Shown piece by piece: positions 32,064 through 41,002 of a DNA stretch of 64,000 nucleotides (its first letter is position 1; every line of letters starts with the position of its first letter). The notes beneath the pieces are model-generated. The model was not told the DNA's origin. It saw only the letters and a list, made by a program, of their open reading frames with translations, and searched no databases. Origin of the DNA: DATBSL01 sp964561785 (GTDB taxonomy: Bacteria > Acidobacteriota > Vicinamibacteria > Fen-336); the NCBI GenBank assembly GCA_964561785.1, contig CAZLRF010000014.1, forward strand, positions 29,462 to 93,461, written 5' to 3'. Both the position numbers and the translations under genes were made by a program.

Positions 32064-34016
32064 TCAGGACCAGAGGAGGTAGGAGACGAGGGCGACCGCG
32101 CCGGCGAGGACGAGCAGCGCGTAGTGGCGGACGAACCCGGTCTGGATCGGCCGCGTGCGCTCGGCCCACCCCGCGGCCGTCCGCCCCGCGCCGTTGACGA
32201 GGCCGTCGATGACACCCGCGTCGACGCGCTTCCACAGGAGCCGGTCGCTGCCCTCCACCACCACCCTGCGGACGAAGCCGTCGTAGACGTGGTCGAAGAA
32301 GTACTTGGCCCCGAACAGGCGCAGGGCGGGGGCGAGGGGCCGCGCGAGCGAGCCGCGCACGTCGGGCATCGAGAGGTAGAGGTACCAGGCGACGAGGAGC
32401 CCCAGCGCGCCGGCGAGGGTGGCCACGACGGGCAGCCACGCCACGTGGTGGGCGGGCTCCGCGCCCAGGCGGAACACGGGCTCGAGGACCCCGGGGAGCC
32501 TCACCCGCGAGCCGCCCGGACCCGGGAAGAGCTCGTAGCCGGCCACCACCGAGCCCGCGGCGAGGAGGACGAGCGGCCCGAGCATCGACCACGGCGACTC
32601 GTGCACGTGGTGCTCGGCCTCGTGGCCGCCCCGGAACTCGCCGAAGAACGTGAGGAAGAGGAGCCGTCCCATGTAGGCCGCGGTCAGCAGGGCCGTGACG
32701 AGGGCGAGGGCGAAGAGGACCGTGTGCCCCCGCCCGAGGGCGGCGAGGAGGATCTCGTCCTTGCTGTAGAAGCCGGACAGGAGCGGGATGCCGGCGATGG
32801 CGAGGGTACCCACGAGGAAGGTCCCGAACGTCCAGGGGATCTTCTTCCGCAGCCCGCCCATCTTCCGCATGTCCTGCTCGCCGGACATCGCGTGGATGAC
32901 CGAGCCCGAGCCGAGGAACAGCAGCGCCTTGAAGAAGGCGTGGGTGTACAGGTGGAACACCGCCACCCCGAACGCGCCCGCCCCCGCGGCGAGGAACATG
33001 AAGCCGAGCTGGCTGACCGTCGAGTACGCCAGCACCCGCTTGATGTCGGTCTGGACGATCGCGATCGTGCCCGCCACGAGGGCGGTGACCGTGCCCGTGA
33101 CCGCCACCACCAGCATCGCCGTCTCGGACTGGTGGTAGAGCGGGCCGAGGCGCGCCACCATGTAGACCCCGGCGGTGACCATGGTCGCGGCGTGGATGAG
33201 GGCGGAGACCGGGGTCGGGCCCTCCATCGCGTCCGGGAGCCAGACGTGGAGCGGGATCTGCGCGCTCTTGCCCGTCGCGCCGACGAAGAGGAGCAGGCAG
33301 GCGATCGTCACCGGGCCCCACTGCCACAGCCCCTCGTGGGCGAGCGCGCCGGCGTTGTCGGCGATGTCGACGAGGTCGAGGCTGCCGAACGCGTGGAAGA
33401 CGAAGATCATCCCCAGGATGAGGCCGGCGTCCCCGACCCGGTTCACCACGAAGGCCTTCAGGCCGGCCGCCGACGCGCTGTCCCGCTTGTACCAGAAGCC
33501 GATCAGCAGGTAGGAGCACAGCCCCACCCCCTCCCACCCCACGAACAGCAGCGGGAGGTTGCCGCCGAGCACCAGCAGCAGCATGAAGAACGTGAACAGG
33601 TTCATGTACGAGAAGAAGCGGACCCGGTCCTCGTCGTGGGCCATGTAGCCCAGCGAGTAGACGTGGATGAGCGAGCCGATCCCGGTGACCACGAGCATCA
33701 TCACGCAGGAGAGCGGGTCGACGAGCAGGCTCATCGGGACGCGGAAGCCGCCCGCCTCCATCCACTCGAAACCCAGGTAGGGCTGGGAGAAGCGCAGCCC
33801 CTCCTCCCCCGCCACGAGCCCGTAGAGGCGCGCGGTGGTCCACGCGGCGAGGACGAAGGCGCCGATCACGGTGGCGCAGGCGAGGTAGCCCGCCCCCGCG
33901 TCCTCCTTGTCCCGCTTGATCCACTCTCCGAACAGCGAGAGGACCACGAAGCCCCCGAGGGGCAGGAGGAGCACGGCGAAGGGCAGGACGCGGTCGAGGA
34001 CCTCGAGCTCGGTCAC
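32064..34016 (-). CDS. nuoL: NADH-quinone oxidoreductase subunit L
   Basis: Largest membrane subunit, 650 residues, about 16 helices including the lateral helix at the C-terminus. Visible motifs are LLFVGWEGVGLCSYLLIGFW, KSAQIPLHVWLPDAMEGPTP and DIKRVLAYSTVSQLGFMFLA. Antiporter-like channel for proton translocation. It is separated from nuoK by 4 nt. Confidence 0.97.
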   Translation of the reverse strand: MTELEVLDRVLPFAVLLLPLGGFVVLSLFGEWIKRDKEDAGAGYLACATVIGAFVLAAWTTARLYGLVAGEEGLRFSQPYLGFEWMEAGGFRVPMSLLVDPLSCVMMLVVTGIGSLIHVYSLGYMAHDEDRVRFFSYMNLFTFFMLLLVLGGNLPLLFVGWEGVGLCSYLLIGFWYKRDSASAAGLKAFVVNRVGDAGLILGMIFVFHAFGSLDLVDIADNAGALAHEGLWQWGPVTIACLLLFVGATGKSAQIPLHVWLPDAMEGPTPVSALIHAATMVTAGVYMVARLGPLYHQSETAMLVVAVTGTVTALVAGTIAIVQTDIKRVLAYSTVSQLGFMFLAAGAGAFGVAVFHLYTHAFFKALLFLGSGSVIHAMSGEQDMRKMGGLRKKIPWTFGTFLVGTLAIAGIPLLSGFYSKDEILLAALGRGHTVLFALALVTALLTAAYMGRLLFLTFFGEFRGGHEAEHHVHESPWSMLGPLVLLAAGSVVAGYELFPGPGGSRVRLPGVLEPVFRLGAEPAHHVAWLPVVATLAGALGLLVAWYLYLSMPDVRGSLARPLAPALRLFGAKYFFDHVYDGFVRRVVVEGSDRLLWKRVDAGVIDGLVNGAGRTAAGWAERTRPIQTGFVRHYALLVLAGAVALVSYLLWS

Positions 34017-34020
34017 GGGC

Positions 34021-34338
34021 CTACCCCTTCAGCAGGTTGAAGGCGTCCACGTCCAGCGTGTCCTTGTGCCGGTGGAGCGCGATGACGATGGCGAGGCCGA
34101 CCGCGGCCTCGGCCGCGGCGACCACCATCACGAAGAACACGAGCACCTGGCCGTCGAGCGTCCCCGCCGCGCGGCTGAACGCCACGAAGGCGAGGTTGAC
34201 CCCGTTGAGCATGAGCTCGACGCACATGAGGACGGTGATCACGTTGCGGCGGAGGAAGACGCCGAGGGTCCCGAGGCCGAACAGCACGAGGCTCAGCAGG
34301 ACCGCGTGGTGGACGAAGGCGGGTTGGTCCATGGCCAT
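34021..34338 (-). CDS. nuoK: NADH-quinone oxidoreductase subunit K
   Basis: A 105-residue three-helix subunit; RRNVITVLMCVELMLNGVNL carries the conserved membrane glutamate and VVAAAEAAVGLAIVIAL the second. The ATG at 34338 overlaps the nuoJ stop by one base (TGATG) and has AAGGAG 5 nt upstream. Confidence 0.96.
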   Translation of the reverse strand: MAMDQPAFVHHAVLLSLVLFGLGTLGVFLRRNVITVLMCVELMLNGVNLAFVAFSRAAGTLDGQVLVFFVMVVAAAEAAVGLAIVIALHRHKDTLDVDAFNLLKG

Positions 34339-34826
34339 CACAGCTCCTTCTTGGCCAGCGCCACCGCCCCGACGAGGGCGGCCAGGATGAGGATCGACGT
34401 GGCCTCGAAGGCGTAGAGGAAGTGAGGCGAGAACAGGATCGCGGCCATGCTCCGGGTCGAGGCGTCGAAGGACGCGGCCGCCCCCTTCTCGCTGCGCAGG
34501 AGGACCGCCCCCGCCTGCAGCACCATGAGCGTCACGAGGGCGAGAGCGATCCCCCGCAGGGTGCGCCCGCCGCGGGCCGGGGAGTCCTCCCTCCTCACGT
34601 CGAGGAGCATGAGCACGAAGAGGAAGAGCACCATGATCGCACCCGCGTAGACGATCACCTGGAGCACGGCGATGAACGGGGAGCCGAGCAGGCCGAAGAT
34701 GACGCTGAGCGAGCACAGGGTCACGATGAGGGCGAAGGCCGAGTACATCGGGTGCTTCTGGGCGATCACGACCACCGCGGAGACGACCGCGATCGCGGCG
34801 AACACGTAGAAGAGGATGGCGTCCAT
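34338..34826 (-). CDS. nuoJ: NADH-quinone oxidoreductase subunit J
   Basis: A 162-residue, five-helix subunit with the family motif VLQVIVYAGAIMVLFLFVLM. It follows nuoH directly: the 2-nt gap leaves no room for nuoI, which normally stands between H and J. Confidence 0.95.
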   Translation of the reverse strand: MDAILFYVFAAIAVVSAVVVIAQKHPMYSAFALIVTLCSLSVIFGLLGSPFIAVLQVIVYAGAIMVLFLFVLMLLDVRREDSPARGGRTLRGIALALVTLMVLQAGAVLLRSEKGAAASFDASTRSMAAILFSPHFLYAFEATSILILAALVGAVALAKKEL

Positions 34827-34828
34827 GG

Positions 34829-35890
34829 TCACCGCCCCGCGAGGGCGACACCGGTGGCGGTGATCAGGATCCACACCGCGGCCACCGGGATGAGCACCTT
34901 CCAGCCGATGTGCATCAGCTGGTCGTAGCGGAAGCGGGGAAGCGTGCCCCGCAGCCAGATGAAGACGAAGAGGAGAGTCGAGACCTTGGCTCCCCACCAC
35001 ACGAAGCCGAGGAGGCCCTCGGCGGGCAGGCCCGGCACGCCCGCGTGCCAGCCGCCGAGGAAGAGGTTCGTGGCCAGCACGGACACCGTGATCATGTTGA
35101 TGTACTCCGCCATCTGCAGGAGGGCGAAGCGCATCGAGGAGTACTCGGTGTGGAAGCCGGCCACGAGCTCGGCCTCGGCCTCGGGGAGATCGAACGGGAT
35201 GCGCGCGACCTCGGCGGTGGCGGCGATCATGTAGACGAGGAAGGCGGGGAGCTGCACGAAGGCGTTCCACCGCCAGAACCAGCCGGACTGGGCGTTCACG
35301 ATGTCGGCGATCTGGAACGAGCCCGCGAGCATGATGATGCCGACCCAGCTGAGGCCGAGGGCGATCTCGTAGCTGAACATCTGGGCGGAGGAGCGCAGCC
35401 CGCCGAGCAGCGCGTACTTGTTGTTGGCGGACCAGCCGGCCAGCACGATGCCGTACACGCCGAGGGCGGTGACCGCGAAGATGAAGAGGAGCCCGACGTC
35501 GATCGAGGCGATCTGGATCTGGACGGAGCGGCCGCGCAGCCACTCCGGGAGGATGCCCCACCCGGGCAGGGTGAACGGCGGGCCGTAGGGCAGCACCGCC
35601 ACCGCGAGGAGGGCCGTGGTCACCGCCACCACCGGGGCGGCGAGGAAGCCCCACTTGTTGGCGGCGGCCGGCATCACCTCCTCCTTGAAGAAGAGCTTGA
35701 TGCCGTCGGCGATGGGCTGGAGGATCCCGAGCGGCCCGGTGCGGTTCGGGCCGAGCCGGTACTGCATGAAGGCGAGCGTGCGCCGCTCGATCCAGGTCAT
35801 GAGGGAGAACAGCCCGAGCAGCGCGCCCACGACGAGAGCGATCTTGGCGACGGCGAGGACCACCTCCTGGACGGCCGGGGAGGGGCTCAT
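34829..35890 (-). CDS. nuoH: NADH-quinone oxidoreductase subunit H
   Basis: Quinone-site membrane subunit, 353 residues, eight helices. Motifs: WIERRTLAFMQYRLGPNRTG, LQPIADGIKLFFKEE, and the acidic loop ARIPFDLPEAEAELVAGFHT that couples quinone chemistry to pumping, followed by EYSSMRFALL. The start overlaps the nuoEF stop by 4 nt (ATGA). Confidence 0.97.
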   Translation of the reverse strand: MSPSPAVQEVVLAVAKIALVVGALLGLFSLMTWIERRTLAFMQYRLGPNRTGPLGILQPIADGIKLFFKEEVMPAAANKWGFLAAPVVAVTTALLAVAVLPYGPPFTLPGWGILPEWLRGRSVQIQIASIDVGLLFIFAVTALGVYGIVLAGWSANNKYALLGGLRSSAQMFSYEIALGLSWVGIIMLAGSFQIADIVNAQSGWFWRWNAFVQLPAFLVYMIAATAEVARIPFDLPEAEAELVAGFHTEYSSMRFALLQMAEYINMITVSVLATNLFLGGWHAGVPGLPAEGLLGFVWWGAKVSTLLFVFIWLRGTLPRFRYDQLMHIGWKVLIPVAAVWILITATGVALAGR

Positions 35891-37701
35891 GCGACGACCC
35901 CGCTCTTGGCGAGGGCCTCCTCGAAGGTGGGTGCGACCGACTTCCAGCACCTCTTCTCGCGCACGTGGTACTCGAACTCGGCCCGGAACTTCTTGAGCGT
36001 CGACTGCGGCGGGGCGACCGCGGCGTCGCCGAAGGGGCAGACGGTGTGGCCGGCGATCGAGTCGGTCAGCTTGAACAGGAGGTCGAGGTCGGACATCTGC
36101 GCCTCCCCCGCCTCGATCCGCTCGAGCAGGCGCAGCATCCAGCCGGTCCCCTCGCGGCAGGGCGAGCACTTGCCGCACGACTCGTGCTTGTAGAAGTAGA
36201 TGAGGTTCTTCGCCATCCACACCATGCACGTCGAGTCGTCCATCACGATCGTGCCGGCGGAGCCGAGCATCGAGCCCGCCTTCGCCACCCCGTCGAAGTC
36301 CATCGCGCAGTCGATCTCGGAGGCGGTGAGAACCGGGGTCGAGGAGCCGCCGGGCACCACCGCCTTGAGCTTGCGCCCGCCGCGGATGCCCTGGGCGTAG
36401 CCCTCCCCGAAGATCAGGTCGCGCAGGGTGATCCGGCCCATCGGCGCCTCGTAGCTGCCGGGGCGGACCACGTGGCCGCTGATCGAGTACAGCTTCGGCC
36501 CCCCGTTCTTCTCGGTCCCGTAGCTCGCGAACCACTCGGCCCCCCGCTCGAGGATGAGGGGCACGTTCACGAGGGTCTCGACGTTGTTGACGATCGTCGG
36601 GCAGCCGTACAGCCCCACCACCGCCGGGAAGGGCGGCTTGATCCGGGGCTGCCCGCGCTTGCCCTCGAGCGACTCGATGAGGGCCGTCTCCTCCCCGCAC
36701 TCGTAGGCGCCCGCGCCCCGGTGGACGTGGATCTCCACGTCGACGCCGGTGCCGAGGATGTTCTTCCCGACGTAGCCCTTCGCCCGCGCCTCGGCGAGGG
36801 CGCGCTCCAGCGTCCGCGCCCCCTCGTGGAACTCGCCCCGGATGTAGATGTAGGCGGCCTGCGAGCGGATCGCGTGGCAGCTCACCACGGTGGCCTCGAT
36901 CAGCCGGTGGGGGTCGCGCTCGATGATCACCCGGTCCTTGTAGGTCCCCGGCTCGCTCTCGTCGGCGTTGACGCAGAGGTAGCGCGGCTTCGGGTTGTCC
37001 TTGGGAAGGAAGCCCCACTTCATCCCGGTCGGGAAGCCGGCCCCGCCCCGGCCGCGGAGGTTCGACCTCTTGACCGTCTCGACGATCTCCTCCGGCGCGA
37101 GCCTCAACCACTCGGCGAGCCTCGAGTAGCCTCCCGACGCCTCGTACACGGCGATCGAGGTCGAGCCCTCCTTCCAGACGTTGGCGAACAGGATGTGCTC
37201 GCCGGGGCTCTTGGGCCACTCGAAGCGGCGGCGGACCGTCTCCCCCGCGATCACCTTGTCGATGTCGCCCGCGGTCGCGTGCTCGAGCCACTCGCCGTTC
37301 ACCTGCACCGCGGGGGCGCCGCCGCAGGCGGCGAGGCATTCGACGGTCTTGACCGTGAACTTCTCGTCGGGCGTCGTGCCCCCCGGCTTCACCCCGAGGC
37401 GCCTGCAGGTGTGCTCGAGGAGCTCCTGCGCGCCGCCGAGCGAGCACGAGAGGGTGGTGCAGATCTCGATGAGGGTCTTCCCCTCCGGCTTCAGCCGGAA
37501 CATCGTGTAGAAGCTCGCGGTGTCGTGGACCTGCGCGGGCGAGAGGTCGAGCAGCTCCGCCACGTGCTCGATCGCCTCGCGGCTGATGAAGCCCTCCTGC
37601 TCCTGCACGATGTGCAGCGCCGGCAGCAGCGCCGAGCGCTTGACCGGGTAGCGCTTCACGATCTCGTCGAAACGGGCCTTGTTCTCGGGAGAGAGCTGCA
37701 T
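35887..37701 (-). CDS. nuoEF: Fused NADH-quinone oxidoreductase subunits E and F
   Basis: A 604-residue fusion. Residues about 1–155 are NuoE with the [2Fe-2S] ligands in CTTLSCSLGG and CLAACGG. Residues about 165–604 are NuoF: GRGGAGFPTGMKWGF (FMN/NADH loop), NADESEPGTYKDR, GAGAYICGEE-like GAGAYECGEETALI, and the N3 cluster ligands in ESCGKCSPCREG plus HTVCPFGD. The fusion joins the electron-input arm in one chain; such fusions occur in several lineages. NuoG, the usual next subunit, is missing here. It lies 13 nt after nuoA. Confidence 0.95.
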   Translation of the reverse strand: MQLSPENKARFDEIVKRYPVKRSALLPALHIVQEQEGFISREAIEHVAELLDLSPAQVHDTASFYTMFRLKPEGKTLIEICTTLSCSLGGAQELLEHTCRRLGVKPGGTTPDEKFTVKTVECLAACGGAPAVQVNGEWLEHATAGDIDKVIAGETVRRRFEWPKSPGEHILFANVWKEGSTSIAVYEASGGYSRLAEWLRLAPEEIVETVKRSNLRGRGGAGFPTGMKWGFLPKDNPKPRYLCVNADESEPGTYKDRVIIERDPHRLIEATVVSCHAIRSQAAYIYIRGEFHEGARTLERALAEARAKGYVGKNILGTGVDVEIHVHRGAGAYECGEETALIESLEGKRGQPRIKPPFPAVVGLYGCPTIVNNVETLVNVPLILERGAEWFASYGTEKNGGPKLYSISGHVVRPGSYEAPMGRITLRDLIFGEGYAQGIRGGRKLKAVVPGGSSTPVLTASEIDCAMDFDGVAKAGSMLGSAGTIVMDDSTCMVWMAKNLIYFYKHESCGKCSPCREGTGWMLRLLERIEAGEAQMSDLDLLFKLTDSIAGHTVCPFGDAAVAPPQSTLKKFRAEFEYHVREKRCWKSVAPTFEEALAKSGVVA

Positions 37702-37714
37702 CGTGTGGTCCTGC

Positions 37715-38065
37715 CTACCAGTCGAGGGCGCCCGACTTCCACGCGTAGACGAAGCCGCCCCCGAGCAGCGTCATGAAGACGCCCATCTCGACCAGGCCGA
37801 AGAGGCCGAGGTCCCTGAAGACGAGCGCCCACGGGTAGAGGAAGGCGGCGTCCACGTCGAGGAGGATGAAGATCATGCACACCAGGTAGAACTTGATCGG
37901 GAAGCGCTCCCGGGCGGTGCCCACCGGCGGCATGCCGCACTCGTAGGTGCTGAGCTTCGTCTCGCTCGGGCGGGGGCGCCCGAGCAGGTGTGACATGAAG
38001 AGGGTGAAGACGCCGAAGCCGAGCGCGACCGCACCCAGGATCAGTATCGGGGCATAGCTGGGCAT
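37715..38065 (-). CDS. nuoA: NADH-quinone oxidoreductase subunit A
   Basis: A 116-residue, three-helix subunit starting MPSYAPILILGAVALG, with the conserved loop STYECGMPPVG containing the cysteine next to the quinone site and KFYLVCMIFILLDVDAAFLYPWA. It is the first gene of the operon, with a strong promoter 46 nt upstream. An in-frame ATG 28 codons earlier is not preferred because it would overlap the promoter's transcript start. Confidence 0.95.
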   Translation of the reverse strand: MPSYAPILILGAVALGFGVFTLFMSHLLGRPRPSETKLSTYECGMPPVGTARERFPIKFYLVCMIFILLDVDAAFLYPWALVFRDLGLFGLVEMGVFMTLLGGGFVYAWKSGALDW

Positions 38066-38110
38066 GAGATCCGGGGACCGCCGCAAGACCGCAAGGCGGT
38101 GAGCCGGGGC

Positions 38111-38140
38111 ACTATAGCTTTCGGTCGAACGGGGTGTCAA
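38111..38140 (-). promoter_or_regulatory. Strong sigma70-type promoter of the nuo operon
   Basis: TTGACA (38135–38140, consensus) and TATAGT (38111–38116, five of six) are separated by 18 nt on the minus strand, about 46 nt before nuoA. The sequence TTGACACCCCGTTCGA is shared, with one change, with the promoter-like patch inside ispE. Confidence 0.7.
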
Positions 38141-38191
38141 CGCTCGCATCCCTCGGCGCTCCGGCCCGCGGCGAGCGCCGAGGGAATCGGC

Positions 38192-39322
38192 TCAGCCCTC
38201 GATCTTCAGCACCTGCGCCTTCGCCTGCGCCGTCAGCACGAGCTCGGTCGCGAGGAAGCAGTGCTCCTGGGACATCGCCGTCTGCGTTCGGTTCAGCACG
38301 TCGTCGACGAGCCGCTCGCCGTACGGGAGCGGCTGGTCGGCGCAGTCGACGTAGCGCGTCCCCTGGCCGTCCACGAGAAACAGGTGGCTCCCGACGCCCC
38401 TCCCGCCGATGTCCACGTTCGAGCGGACCTCGAGGTGCCCGCCGGTCCCGAGGACGGTGATCCGCCCGTCGCCCCAGGTGCCGAGCCCGTCCGCCGTGAA
38501 CCAGTCGACCCGGGCGTACCCCGTGCCCCGGTCGCCCCGCCACATCACGTCCCCGAAGTCCTCGAAGCCGGGGCGATCGGGGTGGTTCAGGTTGCCGATC
38601 TGCGAGGCCACCACCTCCGCCCGCGTCGAGCCGGTGAAGGAGAGGAAGGTGTCGGCCTGGTGCGACGCGATGTCGCAGAGGATGCCGCCGAAGCGCCTCC
38701 GGTCCCAGAACCACTCGGGCCGGGAGGCCGGGTTCACGCGGTGGGGCCCGAAGCCGACCACCTGCACGACCCGCCCGATCGCCCCGGCCCGGGCGAGGTC
38801 GAGCGCCCGGCCGACCGCGCGGTTCTCGAGCCGCTCGCCGTAGAGGATCGAGTAGATCCGGCCCGTCTCCCGCTGGACCCGTCGGACCTCCGCGAGCTGC
38901 CCGAGCGACGTGGCGCCCGGCTTGTCGACCATGAAGTCCTTGCCGTGGCGCATCGCCCGCACGCCGAGCGGAGCCCGCTCGTCCGGGATCGACGCGCTCA
39001 CCACGAGCGCGAGCCTCGGGTCCTCGAGGATCTCGCGCTCTTCCGCGACCCGCCTCGCCTGCGGAAACGCCTTCAGGAACGCGGCCGCGAGGTCGTCCTC
39101 CCTGGCGTGGAACGCGACGAGCTCGCCGCCCCCCTTCTGGACCGCCCGCACCTGGCTGTAGACGTGGCCGTGGTTGAGGCCGATCACCCCGAATCGGATC
39201 CGCGGCGCGGCGCGGCCCGACGCCGCCCCCTGCCCCCGTGCCGGGCGCGAAAGCGCCGAGACCGCCGCCGCCCCCGCCGCCGCCTTCACGAAGCCCCGTC
39301 GATCCGTCGTCACATGGCCCAT
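38192..39322 (-). CDS. Tat-exported Gfo/Idh/MocA-family oxidoreductase
   Basis: A 376-residue protein with a twin-arginine-type signal (TDRRGFVKAAAGAAAVSAL) and a Rossmann domain starting RIRFGVIGLNHGHVYSQV, followed by the family motif VDKPGATSLGQ (equivalent of EKP) and the GGILCDIASHQADTFL region with Asp and His near the substrate. Periplasmic members act on sugars or sugar alcohols with tightly bound NAD(P). Natural substrate unknown. Divergent from pyk with a 28-nt gap. The start ATG at 39322 gives the complete Tat signal although no clear ribosome binding site is seen. Confidence 0.88.
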   Translation of the reverse strand: MGHVTTDRRGFVKAAAGAAAVSALSRPARGQGAASGRAAPRIRFGVIGLNHGHVYSQVRAVQKGGGELVAFHAREDDLAAAFLKAFPQARRVAEEREILEDPRLALVVSASIPDERAPLGVRAMRHGKDFMVDKPGATSLGQLAEVRRVQRETGRIYSILYGERLENRAVGRALDLARAGAIGRVVQVVGFGPHRVNPASRPEWFWDRRRFGGILCDIASHQADTFLSFTGSTRAEVVASQIGNLNHPDRPGFEDFGDVMWRGDRGTGYARVDWFTADGLGTWGDGRITVLGTGGHLEVRSNVDIGGRGVGSHLFLVDGQGTRYVDCADQPLPYGERLVDDVLNRTQTAMSQEHCFLATELVLTAQAKAQVLKIEG

Positions 39323-39334
39323 GGAGGGGGAGCT

Positions 39335-39340
39335 TATACT
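39335..39340 (+). promoter_or_regulatory. Candidate -10 of the pyk promoter
   Basis: TATACT ends 10 nt before the pyk ATG and no obvious -35 is present upstream, so a very short leader is implied. It lies in the 28-nt gap between two divergent genes. Confidence 0.35.
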
Positions 39341-39350
39341 CCGTTCCACG

Positions 39351-40796
39351 ATGCGCCGAACGAAGATCGTCGCCACCGTCGGTCCCGCCTCCCGCAGCCC
39401 CGAGATGCTCGAGAAGCTGCTCCACGCCGGAGTGAACGTCTTCCGCCTGAACTTCTCCCACGGCACCCACGAGGAGCACCAGGGGGTGATCCGTGCCGTG
39501 CGCGAGATCGCGGCGAGGCTCCACCGCCCGGTCGCGCTCCTGCAGGACCTGTCCGGCCCGAAGATCCGGACGGGCAGGGTGGCGGGGAACGGCATCGAGC
39601 TCGTGAAGGGCGCGCGCGTCGCCATCACCACCGACACGCAGGTCGAGGGGACGGCCGAGCTCATCTCGACGACCTACGAGGCGCTGCCCCGCGACGTGAA
39701 GACGGGCGACCAGGTCCTCCTCGACGACGGCAACCTCGAGCTGCGGGTGGTGGGCGTCTCCGGCGGGCTCGTCGAGTGCGAGGTCGTGGACGGCGGGACG
39801 CTCCGCTCGAACAAGGGCATGAACCTGCCCGGCGTCGCGCTCTCGACCCCCGCCCTCACCGAGAAGGACCGGAGGGACCTCGTCTTCGGCATCCAGCACC
39901 AGGTGGACTACGTGGCGATGTCGTTCGTGCGCCGCGCCGAGGACGTGCTGGAGGGCAAGGCCCTCATCCGCTCGATGGGCGAGGCGACCCCCATCATCGC
40001 CAAGATCGAGAAGCCGCAGGCGGTGGAGAACCTCGAGTCGATTCTGGCCGCGGCGGACGGGGTGATGGTCGCCCGCGGCGACCTCGGCGTCGAGCTGGGA
40101 ACCGAGCACGTGCCCACCGTCCAGAAGCGGGTCATCGCGATGGCGAACGCCGCGGGAAAGGTCGTCATCACCGCGACGCAGATGCTGGAGAGCATGATCG
40201 AGAACCCGCGACCGACGCGTGCGGAGGCCTCCGACGTGGCGAACGCGATCCTCGACGGGACCGACGCGGTCATGCTCTCCGGGGAGAGCGCGGTCGGGAA
40301 GTTCCCCGTCGAGACGGTGGAGACGATGGCGCGCATCGCCGACTACACCGAGGAGCACGGCCTCAGCTCCATTCGCCCCCGCCGTGTCGACGCCCGCCGG
40401 AGCGAAGCGCCCGCCGCCCCCTCGGGCCCGGGCACGCCCGTGACCCGCAGCCTCACCCGGGTCGCCGTCTCGGTGGCCGAGGAGCTCGGCTGCAAGCTGA
40501 TCCTGGCCTTCACCGAGTCGGGCATCACCGCCCGGCTGGTCGCGGGGCACCGGCCGAGCGTGCCCGTGGTGGCGGTCGCCCACGAGGACCGCGTCTATCG
40601 CCAGCTCGCGCTGTGGTGGGGAGTCGTCCCGGTCAAGTCCGAGTTCGTCGAGAGCACCGACGACCTCCTGGCCGCGGGCGAGGCGCGCCTCAAGGCGCGC
40701 GGGCTCGTCGAGCGTGGCGATACCATCCTCATGCTCTCCGGCCACTCGATGGCGGCGGCGGCCACGAACATGATGCGGGTCCACACGGTTTCGTGA
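39351..40796 (+). CDS. pyk: Pyruvate kinase
   Basis: Transfers phosphate from phosphoenolpyruvate to ADP, the last step of glycolysis. The 481-residue protein has RTKIVATVGPASRSPEML, NFSHGTHEEH, the active-site lysine region PIIAKIEKPQAVENL, GVMVARGDLGVEL and the ATQMLESMIENPRPTRAE signature, followed by the C-terminal allosteric domain (AFTESGITARLVAGHRPS). Complete and of standard length. The ATG at 39351 is the usual N-terminus. Confidence 0.97.
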   Translation: MRRTKIVATVGPASRSPEMLEKLLHAGVNVFRLNFSHGTHEEHQGVIRAVREIAARLHRPVALLQDLSGPKIRTGRVAGNGIELVKGARVAITTDTQVEGTAELISTTYEALPRDVKTGDQVLLDDGNLELRVVGVSGGLVECEVVDGGTLRSNKGMNLPGVALSTPALTEKDRRDLVFGIQHQVDYVAMSFVRRAEDVLEGKALIRSMGEATPIIAKIEKPQAVENLESILAAADGVMVARGDLGVELGTEHVPTVQKRVIAMANAAGKVVITATQMLESMIENPRPTRAEASDVANAILDGTDAVMLSGESAVGKFPVETVETMARIADYTEEHGLSSIRPRRVDARRSEAPAAPSGPGTPVTRSLTRVAVSVAEELGCKLILAFTESGITARLVAGHRPSVPVVAVAHEDRVYRQLALWWGVVPVKSEFVESTDDLLAAGEARLKARGLVERGDTILMLSGHSMAAAATNMMRVHTVS

Positions 40797-40829
40797 TGCC
40801 ATCCCGAGGAGCTCCGTCCGAGTCGGGCG

Positions 40830-40985
40830 ACGAGGGATACCTCGAAGGCCCCGATGAGGGCCAGGGGCTGGAAAGCCCCGACGAGAGCCGCGGGGTGGGA
40901 AGGCCCGGGGACAGAGAAGCCGCTACGGCCAGGCTGCGCCCAGCTTCCTTTGAACTGGGGAGCTTCGCCCCCCAGACCCCCCGTG
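40830..40985 (+). repeat. Dispersed composite repeat, copy B (plus orientation)
   Basis: Contains two tandem units (CTCGAAGGCCCCGATGAGGG then CTGGAAAGCCCCGACGAGAG, about 27 nt apart), a short connecting stretch, and AGCTTCCTTTGAACTGGGG ending in CCCCCCAGACCCCCCG. All parts match copy A at 14.6–14.8 kb in order. The terminal part can form a hairpin (CTGGGG…CCCCAG). It fills most of the pyk–rlpA gap. Confidence 0.6.
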
Positions 40986-41002
40986 GTCGGCGAACGACGA
41001 GA

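Noticed and set aside
32124..34040. A 638-codon plus-strand frame antisense to nuoL
   Set aside because: Its translation is a charged His/Glu/Arg-rich shadow; nuoL on the other strand has full family motifs.
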